This document shows, piece by piece, positions 16,225 through 23,668 of a stretch of 42,759 nt of DNA (position 1 is the first letter of the stretch; each line of letters opens with the position of its first letter). Origin of the DNA: an uncultured Verrucomicrobiota bacterium (GTDB lineage: Bacteria; Verrucomicrobiota; Verrucomicrobiia; Limisphaerales; JADLHS01); the NCBI GenBank assembly GCA_937894935.1, contig CALAYC010000034.1, positions 1 to 42,759 on the forward strand, given 5' to 3'. The notes beneath the pieces were generated by a model that searched no databases, had not been told where the DNA came from, and saw only the letters and a list, made by a program, of their open reading frames with translations. A program made the position numbers and the translations under genes.

Positions 16225-17760
16225 ATGACCGATGCTCCGCAATCATCGCCATCCCGTTTGCAGCGCTGGCTCAATCTTATCGAACGCGCCGGAAACGCCT
16301 TACCTCATCCCGCGACGTTATTTGCAGGTCTGGCCGGGCTCGTCGTCGTCATTTCCTGGATCGCACATTCCGCCGGTATTTCGGTGAAACACCCGGCCAG
16401 CGGTGAAACCATACACGTCGTCAATCTGCTCTCCGTTTCCGGACTGCAACGCATCTTGCAGGAAGTCGTGCGTAACTTTCTCGCATTTCCACCGCTGGGC
16501 ATTTCACTCGTCGCACTACTCGGTATTGGCATCGCAGAGGTTTCAGGATTGATGGGTGCGCTGTTACGACTCGTCGTGCTGGCAACTCCCGCGAAACTTA
16601 TCACGCCCATCGTCGTTTTGGCCGGCGTTATGTCCAATGCCGGAAGCGAAGTCGGTTATGTCCTGCTCACGCCATTAGCTGCGGCGCTGTTTCATGCGTT
16701 GGGACGACACCCCATTCTCGGCTTGGCCGCCGCGTTTGCGGGTGTCTCCGGTGGTTACAGCGCCAATCTGTTGATTGGTTCGGTGGACGTCTTACTCGCC
16801 GGTTTGTCGCAAGCCGCCGCGCAATTGGTCAATCCGGATTATCACGTCAACGCGATGGCCAATTGGTATTTCATGGCGGCGTCCACAGCCGTTGTCACCG
16901 TCGCCGGTTGGTGGGTTACCGAACGAATCGTCGCGCCGCGATTCGGTGAATATCGCGGTTCTGCTCCGCGCGAAACGCTGCATCCGCTCGCGCCAAAAGA
17001 GCGACGCGGCTTATGGGCGGCAGCGGGAACTGCGGCGGTGTTAACAATTTTCGTTCTCGCCGGTGTGCTGCCGGAGAACGGTTACTTGATTGATCCCGCC
17101 AACCCGACTTTCGCGAAATCCGTATTCATGGAAGGCCTCGTCACCTTCCTGTTTCTGTTTGGATTGTTGCCCGGCGTGGCTTATGGCGTCGTCGCCGGCA
17201 CTCTGAAGAATGATCACGACGTGATGGCTGGCATGACCAAAACCATGCAAACCATGGCGTCGTTTATTGTGCTCGCGTTCTTCGCCGCGCAGTTCATCGC
17301 GTATTTCAACTGGACGAACCTCGGCATCATCGGCGCGGTACGCGGCGCGGAGTTCATTCAACATCTCGGCCTGCAAAATCAACCGGTATTGCTGATGGTC
17401 GCGCTGGTGATTTTTGCATCTTTTGTGAATCTGCTAATTTCCAGCGCCTCAGCCAAGTGGGCTTTGCTCGCACCCATCTTCGTCCCGATGTTCATGCTGC
17501 TCGGCTACACACCTGAACTGGTGCAAGGCGCATTTCGTGTCGGTGATAGCGTTACCAACATCATTACGCCGTTAATGAGTTACTTCCCGCTGATTCTGAC
17601 TTTCGTGCAGCGTTACGAACCACGTGCCGGCATCGGAACGCTGGTGTCTGCCATGCTCCCCTACTCCGTAGTTTTTATGATGAGCTGGATGGCGCTGCTC
17701 GTGTTGTGGCTCATCGCCGGAATTCCCATGGGTCCGGGCGCACCGCTATTCCTGAAGTAA
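16225..17760 (+). CDS. AbgT family transporter
   Basis: The 511-residue protein has about a dozen hydrophobic segments and the AbgT-family features LNLIERAGNALPHPATLF at the N-terminus, GVMSNAGSEVGYVLL, and a C-terminal GDSVTNIITPLMSYFPLIL. AbgT proteins take up p-aminobenzoyl-glutamate or pump out sulfonamide-type antimetabolites, driven by ion gradients. The start at 16225 (MTDAPQSSP) is preferred over the open frame from 16153, which overlaps the leader of the divergent peroxiredoxin gene. No adjacent peptidase AbgA/AbgB gene is visible. It converges with the GH43-like gene downstream with only 29 bases between. Confidence 0.93.
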   Translation: MTDAPQSSPSRLQRWLNLIERAGNALPHPATLFAGLAGLVVVISWIAHSAGISVKHPASGETIHVVNLLSVSGLQRILQEVVRNFLAFPPLGISLVALLGIGIAEVSGLMGALLRLVVLATPAKLITPIVVLAGVMSNAGSEVGYVLLTPLAAALFHALGRHPILGLAAAFAGVSGGYSANLLIGSVDVLLAGLSQAAAQLVNPDYHVNAMANWYFMAASTAVVTVAGWWVTERIVAPRFGEYRGSAPRETLHPLAPKERRGLWAAAGTAAVLTIFVLAGVLPENGYLIDPANPTFAKSVFMEGLVTFLFLFGLLPGVAYGVVAGTLKNDHDVMAGMTKTMQTMASFIVLAFFAAQFIAYFNWTNLGIIGAVRGAEFIQHLGLQNQPVLLMVALVIFASFVNLLISSASAKWALLAPIFVPMFMLLGYTPELVQGAFRVGDSVTNIITPLMSYFPLILTFVQRYEPRAGIGTLVSAMLPYSVVFMMSWMALLVLWLIAGIPMGPGAPLFLK

Positions 17761-17789
17761 GAACGCCATGTTTAATCACTACTCGGATT

Positions 17790-18779
17790 TCACCGCGCCG
17801 CCGAAGCTTTGCCGTAGGCAGATTGCAAGCGAGCGAATTCCGCTTCTGAAAGCGCCAGCACTGAACCGTGCCGAAAGCGAAATGGAAACGTGAAGTTCGT
17901 TCCCGACGTAAATTCACCGCGACTCAGATTCGTTGTAACGAACGGCTGATAACCCGCGCCTTTGCTGTAGTGATCCAGAATCAAACACCACGTCGCCGGC
18001 TCAGTCGCCGTAGCCGGTTTCAATTGAAAACATTCCGGCCCTTCGTAACCGCGCATCTTCGCCAACGAAAACGTCGGCACTTCCGTCCAATCTCCCGCGA
18101 GTCGATCCGCCACTTCCATCAATGTCGCCTTGGTCGTTTCGTCCTTCGAAAAGCGATAATACTTTCCATCCGCACGCACGATGGTCGTATCAATCACCGC
18201 GCGCTCGCGTTCGAGATAGATGAACGGTTTTTCAAACGTCACGAAATCCTTCGTGCGCGCAGCCCAGATGCGATGTTTGTTGAAATCATCTCGCGCGGTC
18301 GTGGACGCCCAGAACGCCATGTAGGTTTTGTTCTCTTCATCGTAAATTGCCTCCGGCGCCCACGTGCAACCCGCGTCCTCAGGAGCAACCTCCACCAATC
18401 GCGGCTCCGACCACGTGACTAAATCCAACGATTCCCAGATCACGAGCGATTTACTGCCCGCCCGAACTGCGCGTCGCCAATCATGATTCAGATGAATCGA
18501 AAGATCCGTCGCCAACAGAAAGAATTTTTTCCCGTCGTGTGACCGCAGAAGATACGGATCGCGCACGCCCTTTTCGCCAAGCTTCGAAACCAGAACCGGC
18601 TCTCCCCCATTCAACGCGTCCCACTGCCGGCCATCGCGACTCAGCGCAAAATAAACCTGCTCCGTCAGCGGCGTTTGCTCGCCTTTGAACGTCGCAAACA
18701 GATAACCGCCGGAATTCCCGCTAGCCGGAGCGACCGCGAACAACGTCGTCGTCAAAAGCAGAATCGTAAGCGTTTTCAT
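17790..18779 (-). CDS. Secreted glycoside hydrolase family 43-like protein
   Basis: The 329-residue protein has a signal peptide (MKTLTILLLTTTLFAVAPAS), so it is exported. The mature part reads as a five-bladed propeller of the GH43/GH117 type. KGVRDPYLLRSHDGKKFF carries the candidate base Asp, and CTWAPEAIYDEENKTYMAFW follows. IDTTIVRADGKYYRF holds the pKa-modulating Asp, and GYEGPECFQL the candidate acid Glu. GH43 enzymes usually cleave arabinose- or xylose-containing polymers, but substrate cannot be assigned. The ATG at 18779 is chosen for the signal peptide; the frame runs 21 residues further upstream. Confidence 0.82.
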   Translation of the reverse strand: MKTLTILLLTTTLFAVAPASGNSGGYLFATFKGEQTPLTEQVYFALSRDGRQWDALNGGEPVLVSKLGEKGVRDPYLLRSHDGKKFFLLATDLSIHLNHDWRRAVRAGSKSLVIWESLDLVTWSEPRLVEVAPEDAGCTWAPEAIYDEENKTYMAFWASTTARDDFNKHRIWAARTKDFVTFEKPFIYLERERAVIDTTIVRADGKYYRFSKDETTKATLMEVADRLAGDWTEVPTFSLAKMRGYEGPECFQLKPATATEPATWCLILDHYSKGAGYQPFVTTNLSRGEFTSGTNFTFPFRFRHGSVLALSEAEFARLQSAYGKASAAR

Positions 18780-19017
18780 GCGAACAATGGATGTATCGGC
18801 GCTCAGCTTTCGGCGAACGAAGCGAAAACGCAACTCGCTCATGCGCGTGAAATTAAAATTGCCGGATTTCCGCGCAACGCACTCCGAAACGCGTCAATTC
18901 AAGGTGGTTTTTCGGCTTCATTTCGACGCACACCACGCTACGAAAAATGGCTCCACCCGCAGCGCCGTACATCACTTGACCGACGTGACACATCTTGGAG
19001 ACGCTTCGAAAAATGGA

Positions 19018-19045
19018 TTTACAACGTCATCGGCAAACTTATATT
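19018..19045 (+). promoter_or_regulatory. Sigma-70-like promoter of tRNA-Leu
   Basis: TTTACA at 19018-19023 and TATATT at 19040-19045 are separated by 16 bases. The mature tRNA starts 12 bases after the second box, the usual spacing for a stable-RNA promoter. This is motif matching only. Confidence 0.55.
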
Positions 19046-19056
19046 TGTGCCCGGTA

Positions 19057-19143
19057 GCCGATGTGGCGGAATTGGCAGACGCGCTAGACTCAAAATCTGG
19101 TACTCTCACGAGTGTGTGGGTTCGACCCCCTCCGTCGGCACCA
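19057..19143 (+). tRNA. tRNA-Leu (anticodon CAA)
   Basis: The acceptor arm GCCGATG (19057-19063) pairs with CGTCGGC (19133-19139), followed by discriminator A and encoded CCA. The D arm contains TGGCGGAATTGGCAGAC. The anticodon stem CTAGA/TCTGG closes the loop CTCAAAA, giving anticodon CAA (codon UUG). A long variable arm and a GTTCGA T-loop follow, as expected for a class II tRNA-Leu. The transposon begins 17 bases after the CCA end. Confidence 0.96.
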
Positions 19144-19160
19144 TCTTAAAAACTCTCTTT

Positions 19161-19405
19161 TGAGTCTTCGCGCATAACTTGGTCATTTTCACCGAAAGAG
19201 GCCGAAGCTTGCCGAACCTCAGCGAGATTCAAGCACTTGCGCAGAAAAACACTGCCGAATTTCTACAGAGAACTTGGTCACTTTTTTCGAGCCTGGTCAT
19301 TTTGACCGGCAAACTCTTCCAAAGAAAAACATGCACGAAACCCCTATAAACAAAGGGTTGGAAGAATTGCACCCGCAAAAGTGACCAAGTTATCAGTGAA
19401 GCTCA
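19161..19405 (+). repeat. Left transposon end with three direct sites and one inverted site
   Basis: Sites matching ATAACTTGGTCAyTTT occur at 19174-19189, at 19271-19287 (AACTTGGTCACTTTTTT) and at 19293-19303 (shorter, CTGGTCATTTT). A fourth, inverted copy lies at 19377-19394 (AAAAGTGACCAAGTTATC). Several spaced copies of one word at an end are how Mu and Tn7 arrange their transposase-binding sites. The inverted copy is preceded by GTTGGAAGAATT, as is the right end at 27112, so it looks like a second right end and would terminate at CA, position 19405. Confidence 0.8.
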
Positions 19406-19486
19406 GGGGGGTGGGAGGTAGGAGTAAGATTTTACCGTTAACGGCGGCGGTGGCCAGAAAGCGACAGCTCGATTTCGGATAGCATC

Positions 19487-20350
19487 TTACCTAGTTTGCT
19501 CTCCTTCTCCACTCTCCCCCGGATCAGCGTCGGAAATCTCAGCAAGTTCTCCCACAGACGAAGGCTCTTTTAGCGGTTTGAATACCGAAACGATCCCATC
19601 AACGTGCTCGTGAAGTTCATCCGCAACCGATTGCCACATCGGATCCAATAAAAACTCAATCCCTTCTCGCCTAGCCATCTTGGCAGCAGGAACAAAATCA
19701 CTATCCCCGGTGACGAGAATGATTGTATCCACTTGCTTTTTGAGCGTCAGGGTAGAGATATCTAATCCCATCCGCATATCGACTCCCTTTTGGCGTAAAC
19801 CGAGCACTACGTCATCAGCAGACAGACTGCGCCAAGCCTCTACCACTTTTGCGAGGGAATTGATTTGATCACCAGTCAACACCGGTGCTGAAACACCAGA
19901 TTGTGAGGCAGTGATCGCTGCCTCCATTACGTGAATCCAATCTTTGGTTCGTAAAAGCTTCTTCGTAAGAGCGCCGTCCTTGATTCTCCAGCCGTCAGCA
20001 TTGGTCACATGACCTAGCCGCAGCGCGAACTTTCGTGCTTTTCGGATTTCATTGAAAAGTTGCTCCCGAAACTTCGCTTCGGGCGTCTTATCGAAATGAA
20101 TCTGGTGGTTTAAAATTGGGTGATGCGCAATTTCTTGGAAGGGTTTTGCATCGTAATAAAAAAGGCGATAGACGTGATCCAGCCAATAATCTCGAATCCC
20201 TGTGAGTCTTACAACATGTCGCCTGCAAAGAATTCGCGCCGAATTCGCGATTGCGGCAGCATCGGTGCAATACTTCGGGGGAACTAATTTTTTGAGGCGT
20301 TTGATGAAAAAGCCGCCGTCAATTAGAACTGCAATGCGGCGAACTCTCAT
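19487..20350 (-). CDS. NYN domain (LabA/PIN-like) putative ribonuclease
   Basis: The 287-residue protein begins MRVRRIAVLIDGGFFIKRLK, a NYN-type strand ending in Asp11. The later part has KGVDMRMGLDISTLTLKK, and IILVTGDSDFVPAAKMARRE, the second conserved Asp cluster of PIN-like nucleases. The last strand, GIEFLLDPM, closes the fold. NYN proteins are metal-dependent RNases in many toxin, RNA-decay and defence contexts. The middle insertion (residues about 40-170) is long for the family. The acidic C-terminal tail (about 35 residues) is probably flexible. The ATG at 20350 is preferred to a TTG seven codons upstream. It is transposon cargo, 144 bases downstream of the coiled-coil gene on the same strand, so probably one transcript. 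Confidence 0.85.
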   Translation of the reverse strand: MRVRRIAVLIDGGFFIKRLKKLVPPKYCTDAAAIANSARILCRRHVVRLTGIRDYWLDHVYRLFYYDAKPFQEIAHHPILNHQIHFDKTPEAKFREQLFNEIRKARKFALRLGHVTNADGWRIKDGALTKKLLRTKDWIHVMEAAITASQSGVSAPVLTGDQINSLAKVVEAWRSLSADDVVLGLRQKGVDMRMGLDISTLTLKKQVDTIILVTGDSDFVPAAKMARREGIEFLLDPMWQSVADELHEHVDGIVSVFKPLKEPSSVGELAEISDADPGESGEGEQTR

Positions 20351-20494
20351 AGACAAAAAAGAAAGCTCCAAGATTTCGGCGCACGCTCAGGATGTTTGAA
20401 CGGTCCTACTCTCATGGAGCGGATATTCAGATTATCGGACATTTGCAAGCAGAGCTCAAGGTGAATTTGCCGCATTCTGAGTGGTCTCTTCCGA

Positions 20495-21574
20495 CTAATT
20501 TTGGACGGTTCGGGCACTATTCGCCACCTCCGTTACAGATTTTGCAGCCTCGGCTAATTCGCTGCTCGGAGAAACTGTCAACTTATGTTGGTCGTAGATT
20601 CGCCCAGGCGGTGAAGCTATGGTTTGCAGCGTATTTTCGAGCAGTTTAGCCAGCGCAGGATTATCAGCCGCGTCGCTTCCCACATGAGAAATCTGTTTTT
20701 GAAATCCTAACAGGCAGGAAGCAACGGCAGCCTTATATCCATAATCTTCCTCCAGTCGTTTCGCCAGCGCAGACTCTCGGCTCGCGTGAAGTGCAAGCCA
20801 GATCAGCGCCCCGGCAATGGGCAACCGCGACAACCAGAGTCGCAAGATTTCGTCGTATGTCGGCGCTGCCTCCAAGTGGTAAACTTGGATCAAACCTGTG
20901 AGAGCTATCAAGACAAGCGCAAGAACTGACCCTACAAATATCCATTGCCATCGCGAATGAGGTTTCAAAAACGCACGCTGCCTTTCGTTCCAAGAACTCG
21001 CCAATCCCGCAACAGTTGCACCAGGTAGCAGTCCCTCGATATCTTTCAACCTTGCCTCAGACTGCTGCTCGAAATCCGCTAACCGTTTCTCGTAATCCGC
21101 GACTCTCGCCTCAATAGTTGCCGATTTATCTGCCAACCCTTTCATCATACTGCTTGCTTCGTCCGCAGTTTCGCGAGCAGTTTCGATTGCTGAAACGAGG
21201 GTCTCAACAGATGCTTTCACTCGCTGTAATTCGGCAAGTGCAGTAGCTGAATTATCCGCCGCAGATTGAGCACGAGACTTGTATCCTTCAGCCTCAGTTG
21301 CCTGCTGCGTGGCTGCCGTCAAAGCCCTGTCTAGCTCGGCGCGCACTTTGTCAGCGTGTTCTTGAGCCTTTTGAATGTGGTCAGACTTAGTCGCAATGAC
21401 TGCCTGCGCATCTACAATCTGCGTCCTGGCTGCCACCGCCTGTGTAGCCGAAGTGGTGATATCTTTGAGTGCCTCATGCGCCTTATCATTGGCATCAATG
21501 ATATTGTTGATCAGACTCTCGACGCGTGAAATAGCATCCCCACTTGAAGCGCTAGGCAGTTCTTCTGAAGGCAT
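20495..21574 (-). CDS. Long coiled-coil protein with two membrane helices
   Basis: This 359-residue protein of unknown family has residues about 15-180 that are Ala/Glu/Lys/Gln-rich with heptad character, a long parallel coiled coil. It then has two hydrophobic helices (about 209-232, WQWIFVGSVLALVLIALTGL, and about 250-265, RLPIAGALIWLALHAS). A conserved-looking charged helix follows (ALAKRLEEDYGYKAAVAS, about 269-286) with a tail of about 70 residues. This coil-TM-TM-helix layout suggests an inner-membrane-anchored scaffold or sensor with the coil in the cytoplasm. It sits upstream of the NYN nuclease gene on the same strand. A paired sensor-effector function is my inference. No catalytic motif is visible. 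Confidence 0.78.
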   Translation of the reverse strand: MPSEELPSASSGDAISRVESLINNIIDANDKAHEALKDITTSATQAVAARTQIVDAQAVIATKSDHIQKAQEHADKVRAELDRALTAATQQATEAEGYKSRAQSAADNSATALAELQRVKASVETLVSAIETARETADEASSMMKGLADKSATIEARVADYEKRLADFEQQSEARLKDIEGLLPGATVAGLASSWNERQRAFLKPHSRWQWIFVGSVLALVLIALTGLIQVYHLEAAPTYDEILRLWLSRLPIAGALIWLALHASRESALAKRLEEDYGYKAAVASCLLGFQKQISHVGSDAADNPALAKLLENTLQTIASPPGRIYDQHKLTVSPSSELAEAAKSVTEVANSARTVQN

Positions 21575-21643
21575 ATAGCCGCATAGTATTTGTCGCTGCT
21601 AGGGGGTCAAATTCAAAACTAACGGATTTATTAGCAACAGCCT

Positions 21644-21830
21644 CAGTTTACAATGTAATCCGGGGCGGGAAGATAGACGAAGCGCGCGCGGCGGGCGATG
21701 CACCAATCCAGCGCGCGACGCGCGCCTGCGAACCGCACCGGCCTGCGCTTCATGCGCCCTGCCCTTTCGACGACCAGGAACGCGCGCTTTTCGCCATCGT
21801 CATATAACAGCGTGACGATGGAATGGGAGC
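21644..21830 (-). CDS. Possible small protein without a canonical start codon
   Basis: The minus-strand frame ending with the TGA at 21644-21646 reads IVTLLYDDGEKRAFLVVERA and then GRMKRRPVRFAGARRALDWC, ending LPAPDYIVN. It looks like a real compact alpha/beta protein rather than noise. It is open back to a TGA near 21890 but contains no ATG, GTG or TTG before the internal ATG at about 21745. It may start at an unusual codon, be 5'-truncated, or be chance. The rest of 21575-22016 holds only the operon terminator and no other gene I can support. Confidence 0.35.
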
Positions 21831-21956
21831 GAGGAATTGCGCATGGAAGGAAACTCGTGATGCCTCTGCCACCACTTCTGGACGGCGGCGATCAAAAACG
21901 CACCGGTGCGCTTTGGCAAATCGGCACCAGTTCCCTTTTGGTGACTACCGATCCAG

Positions 21957-21993
21957 ACAACAAAAACGCCGGATAGGTTGAACCCATCCGGCG
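21957..21993 (-). terminator. Rho-independent terminator of the three-gene minus-strand operon
   Basis: On the minus strand, CGCCGGAT (21993-21986) pairs perfectly with ATCCGGCG (21974-21967), with a further GGTT/AACC inside. It is followed by TTTTTGTTGT. It lies about 24 bases after the stop of the last gene of the divergent operon (22017). Confidence 0.85.
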
Positions 21994-22016
21994 CGTGCGA
22001 ATACATGAGTTCTCGA

Positions 22017-22358
22017 TCATCCTTCAGGAATCGTTATTCCAACTCCTCTGACCAAAACGTCGAACCGGTCAATTGCCTTTACCTCAGCCATCGGCAATTT
22101 CTTGGCGTCATCGGCCAGGACAGCGAGCCGCGCTCGTTGCGATTCCAGGATCGCCCTTAGCTGCTGAAGGCTGGCGTCAGGATTGTTCAATCCGTCTGCG
22201 AGTTCACGCCAATGGGATTCGTGCAGCTTCGCTTCCAGGGCATTCAAATCACACAGGGATTTGTTTGCACTGAGCAGCCGCCGCAGCGTCAGATAAATCA
22301 AGTCAGCGTGCGGCTTGAACCACTTCGGCATTTCGTCATTTGGTTCAGTACCCATCAT
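22017..22358 (-). CDS. Small helical protein, third gene of the transposon operon
   Basis: The 113-residue protein starts MMGTEPNDEMPKWFKPHADL. The rest is predicted helical with a leucine-rich middle (LRRLLSANKSLCDLNALEAK) and ends VRGVGITIPEG. I do not recognise the family. Its ATG overlaps the stop of the upstream 63-residue gene (ATGA), arguing for coupled translation and for this start over the longer open frame to 22406. A terminator follows directly. Location inside the element, divergent from the transposase genes, suggests an accessory transposition or cargo role, but nothing in the sequence fixes it. Confidence 0.65.
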   Translation of the reverse strand: MMGTEPNDEMPKWFKPHADLIYLTLRRLLSANKSLCDLNALEAKLHESHWRELADGLNNPDASLQQLRAILESQRARLAVLADDAKKLPMAEVKAIDRFDVLVRGVGITIPEG

Positions 22359-22546
22359 GCTGCGATCCTTTCTTGTTGTTCCAACTGTTCGTGTGCGTTC
22401 ACCCACTCGGCGGACGCGAGGCGGTAACTCTTGCGCGCGGCAGCGTATGCGCTCTGTGCCTGGGAAAGCGTCTCGCGGGCCGTGCGTTCCAGTTCGTGCG
22501 CGCGATGCATCTGCGCATAGAGGCTCTGTTCAATCGCGCGTGTCAT
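22355..22546 (-). CDS. 63-residue coiled-coil protein, second gene of the transposon operon
   Basis: It is an almost entirely helical, heptad-like protein: MTRAIEQSLYAQMHRAHELE at the start, then Ala/Gln/Glu-rich to EQLEQQERIAA. Both ends overlap neighbours by an ATGA: its start overlaps the stop of the cold-shock-like gene and its stop overlaps the next start. This tight packing is the best evidence that the short frame is real. The family is unknown. Confidence 0.65.
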   Translation of the reverse strand: MTRAIEQSLYAQMHRAHELERTARETLSQAQSAYAAARKSYRLASAEWVNAHEQLEQQERIAA

Positions 22547-23415
22547 GCCGCCCTCCGGTGCTGTTCAGTTTCCTTGCCTTTCCGCACGGCGTTGTAATCC
22601 GACTGCAACGCCAAAAGCTGTTCTTGAACGTGATGCCTCAAATTGATCAGGCCACTGATGAAAGCGTCTTTCCGATCTTTCACCATCGCGCTGTCATCCT
22701 CTTTAGTGAGTTGCAACTCCATCAACTCAATCAGGGTGAATGCGTCTGAAACCGCGTCATTGATCTTCAGCTTGTTCAAGCCCTCCGAGCGCCGCGCCAG
22801 GCGCGACTGTTCCAGAATGCCGTGCCGTTCCAGAAACCGTTCGGGGATCATTTCAAAATCGTGATTCACCAGCCAGGCGCACGCCTGCTCGAAGGTTACT
22901 TCCAGAAAATCATTCACGTTTTTGCGTGGACTCCTAATTACATACAGCCGTGCGGATTGGTCACGAACCAGGCTCTCTTTACAGCGCGGTGGTTCGTGTA
23001 GCTCAATCGTGCTAAGCAAGAACTCCACCGTCGCAGGTTTCCATCCCACTTCAGGCAATTCAGGTGCGAGAGTGATAGCGCTCAATTCCATCGCGCGCCA
23101 TCCGGTTTCATTTCGCGCCAGGCGGAACGAAACACGTCCGCCCTCGCGCAAGTCAAGGGCGCGGCCTTCGGGCAGCTCCGACAAGAGAAAGACGGCTTTA
23201 GCAGTTTTGCCGGGTTCGGGTGAGAAGATAATGAGTCCAACACCGCCGCTCGCAAGCTCCCTTTTTTCGAGCATGTATTTCACCGTGCCTTCAAAGCGTG
23301 GTTCGGGTGCGGGTTTCTGATTCTGCCCAGGGACAGAATCCGTTTTGTTCGGGGCTTGAGCGGATGCGGGTTTGCTGCCAGTGTTGCGGCGGGCTCGGAT
23401 GTTGGTTTTCTTCAC
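22543..23415 (-). CDS. Protein with a cold-shock/OB-fold-like domain, first gene of the transposon operon
   Basis: The 290-residue protein has a basic, low-complexity N-terminus (residues 1-38). Residues about 42-112 resemble a cold-shock or OB fold: FEGTVKYMLEKRELASGGVG, LIIFSPEPGKTAKAVFLLSE, GGRVSFRLARNETGWRAMEL. These are the G-x-V-x-(F/Y) start, the (V/I)F-x-x-SEL turn and the VSF strand typical of nucleic-acid-binding CSDs. The C-terminal half (about 140-290) is helical and unrecognised. The start is a GTG at 23415 with AAGGAT six bases before it. It heads an operon of three overlapping genes divergent from the transposase. RNA or single-stranded DNA binding is inference from the fold pattern. 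Confidence 0.7.
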   Translation of the reverse strand: MKKTNIRARRNTGSKPASAQAPNKTDSVPGQNQKPAPEPRFEGTVKYMLEKRELASGGVGLIIFSPEPGKTAKAVFLLSELPEGRALDLREGGRVSFRLARNETGWRAMELSAITLAPELPEVGWKPATVEFLLSTIELHEPPRCKESLVRDQSARLYVIRSPRKNVNDFLEVTFEQACAWLVNHDFEMIPERFLERHGILEQSRLARRSEGLNKLKINDAVSDAFTLIELMELQLTKEDDSAMVKDRKDAFISGLINLRHHVQEQLLALQSDYNAVRKGKETEQHRRAA

Positions 23416-23442
23416 AGGATCCTTTCATTCGGGTCTTTCGCT

Positions 23443-23474
23443 CTGGCGCTGCTCTAACAGTGCCAGGGCTTTTT
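23443..23474 (+). terminator. Hairpin plus T-tract between the divergent operon and the transposase gene
   Basis: CTGGCGCTG (23443-23451) pairs with CAGTGCCAG (23458-23466) with one G-T pair and a 6-base loop, followed by GGGCTTTTTTG. The T-run is on the plus strand, so it would stop transcription running towards the transposase frame. Confidence 0.65.
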
Positions 23475-23482
23475 TGTTGTGG

Positions 23483-23668
23483 TTATGTCTTACGCTCCTG
23501 CTGCTGGACCCAATGCAACAACCGCAGCGTGGTTTCGCCGCCCGGCTCTCTTGCGCCGGACAGCCACTGCGAAACCATTTGAGGCAATACGCCGAGATGT
23601 TTTGCCAGCGCTGCCCTCTGCCCCGCGTCCAGGTGATGAAGTGGAGTTTCGCGAACTCCGCGACGTGC
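23483..23668 (-). CDS. Short XRE-like helix-turn-helix frame, antisense to the 5' end of the transposase frame
   Basis: The minus-strand frame between the TAA at 23669-23671 and the TAA at 23483-23485 encodes 61 residues. They include AGQRAALAKHLGVLPQMVSQ, a textbook HTH (helix, LGV turn, recognition helix), followed by WLSGAREPGGETTLRLLHWV. This closely resembles XRE-type regulators ending in a GGETxLRLLxWV helix. There is no ATG, GTG or TTG before the HTH. It therefore starts at a rare codon, is joined by a frameshift to the overlapping frame upstream, or is a remnant. It lies just upstream of, and co-directional with, the cold-shock-like gene, so it could be the operon's regulator. Confidence 0.55.
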   Translation of the reverse strand, partial: ARRGVRETPLHHLDAGQRAALAKHLGVLPQMVSQWLSGAREPGGETTLRLLHWVQQQERKT

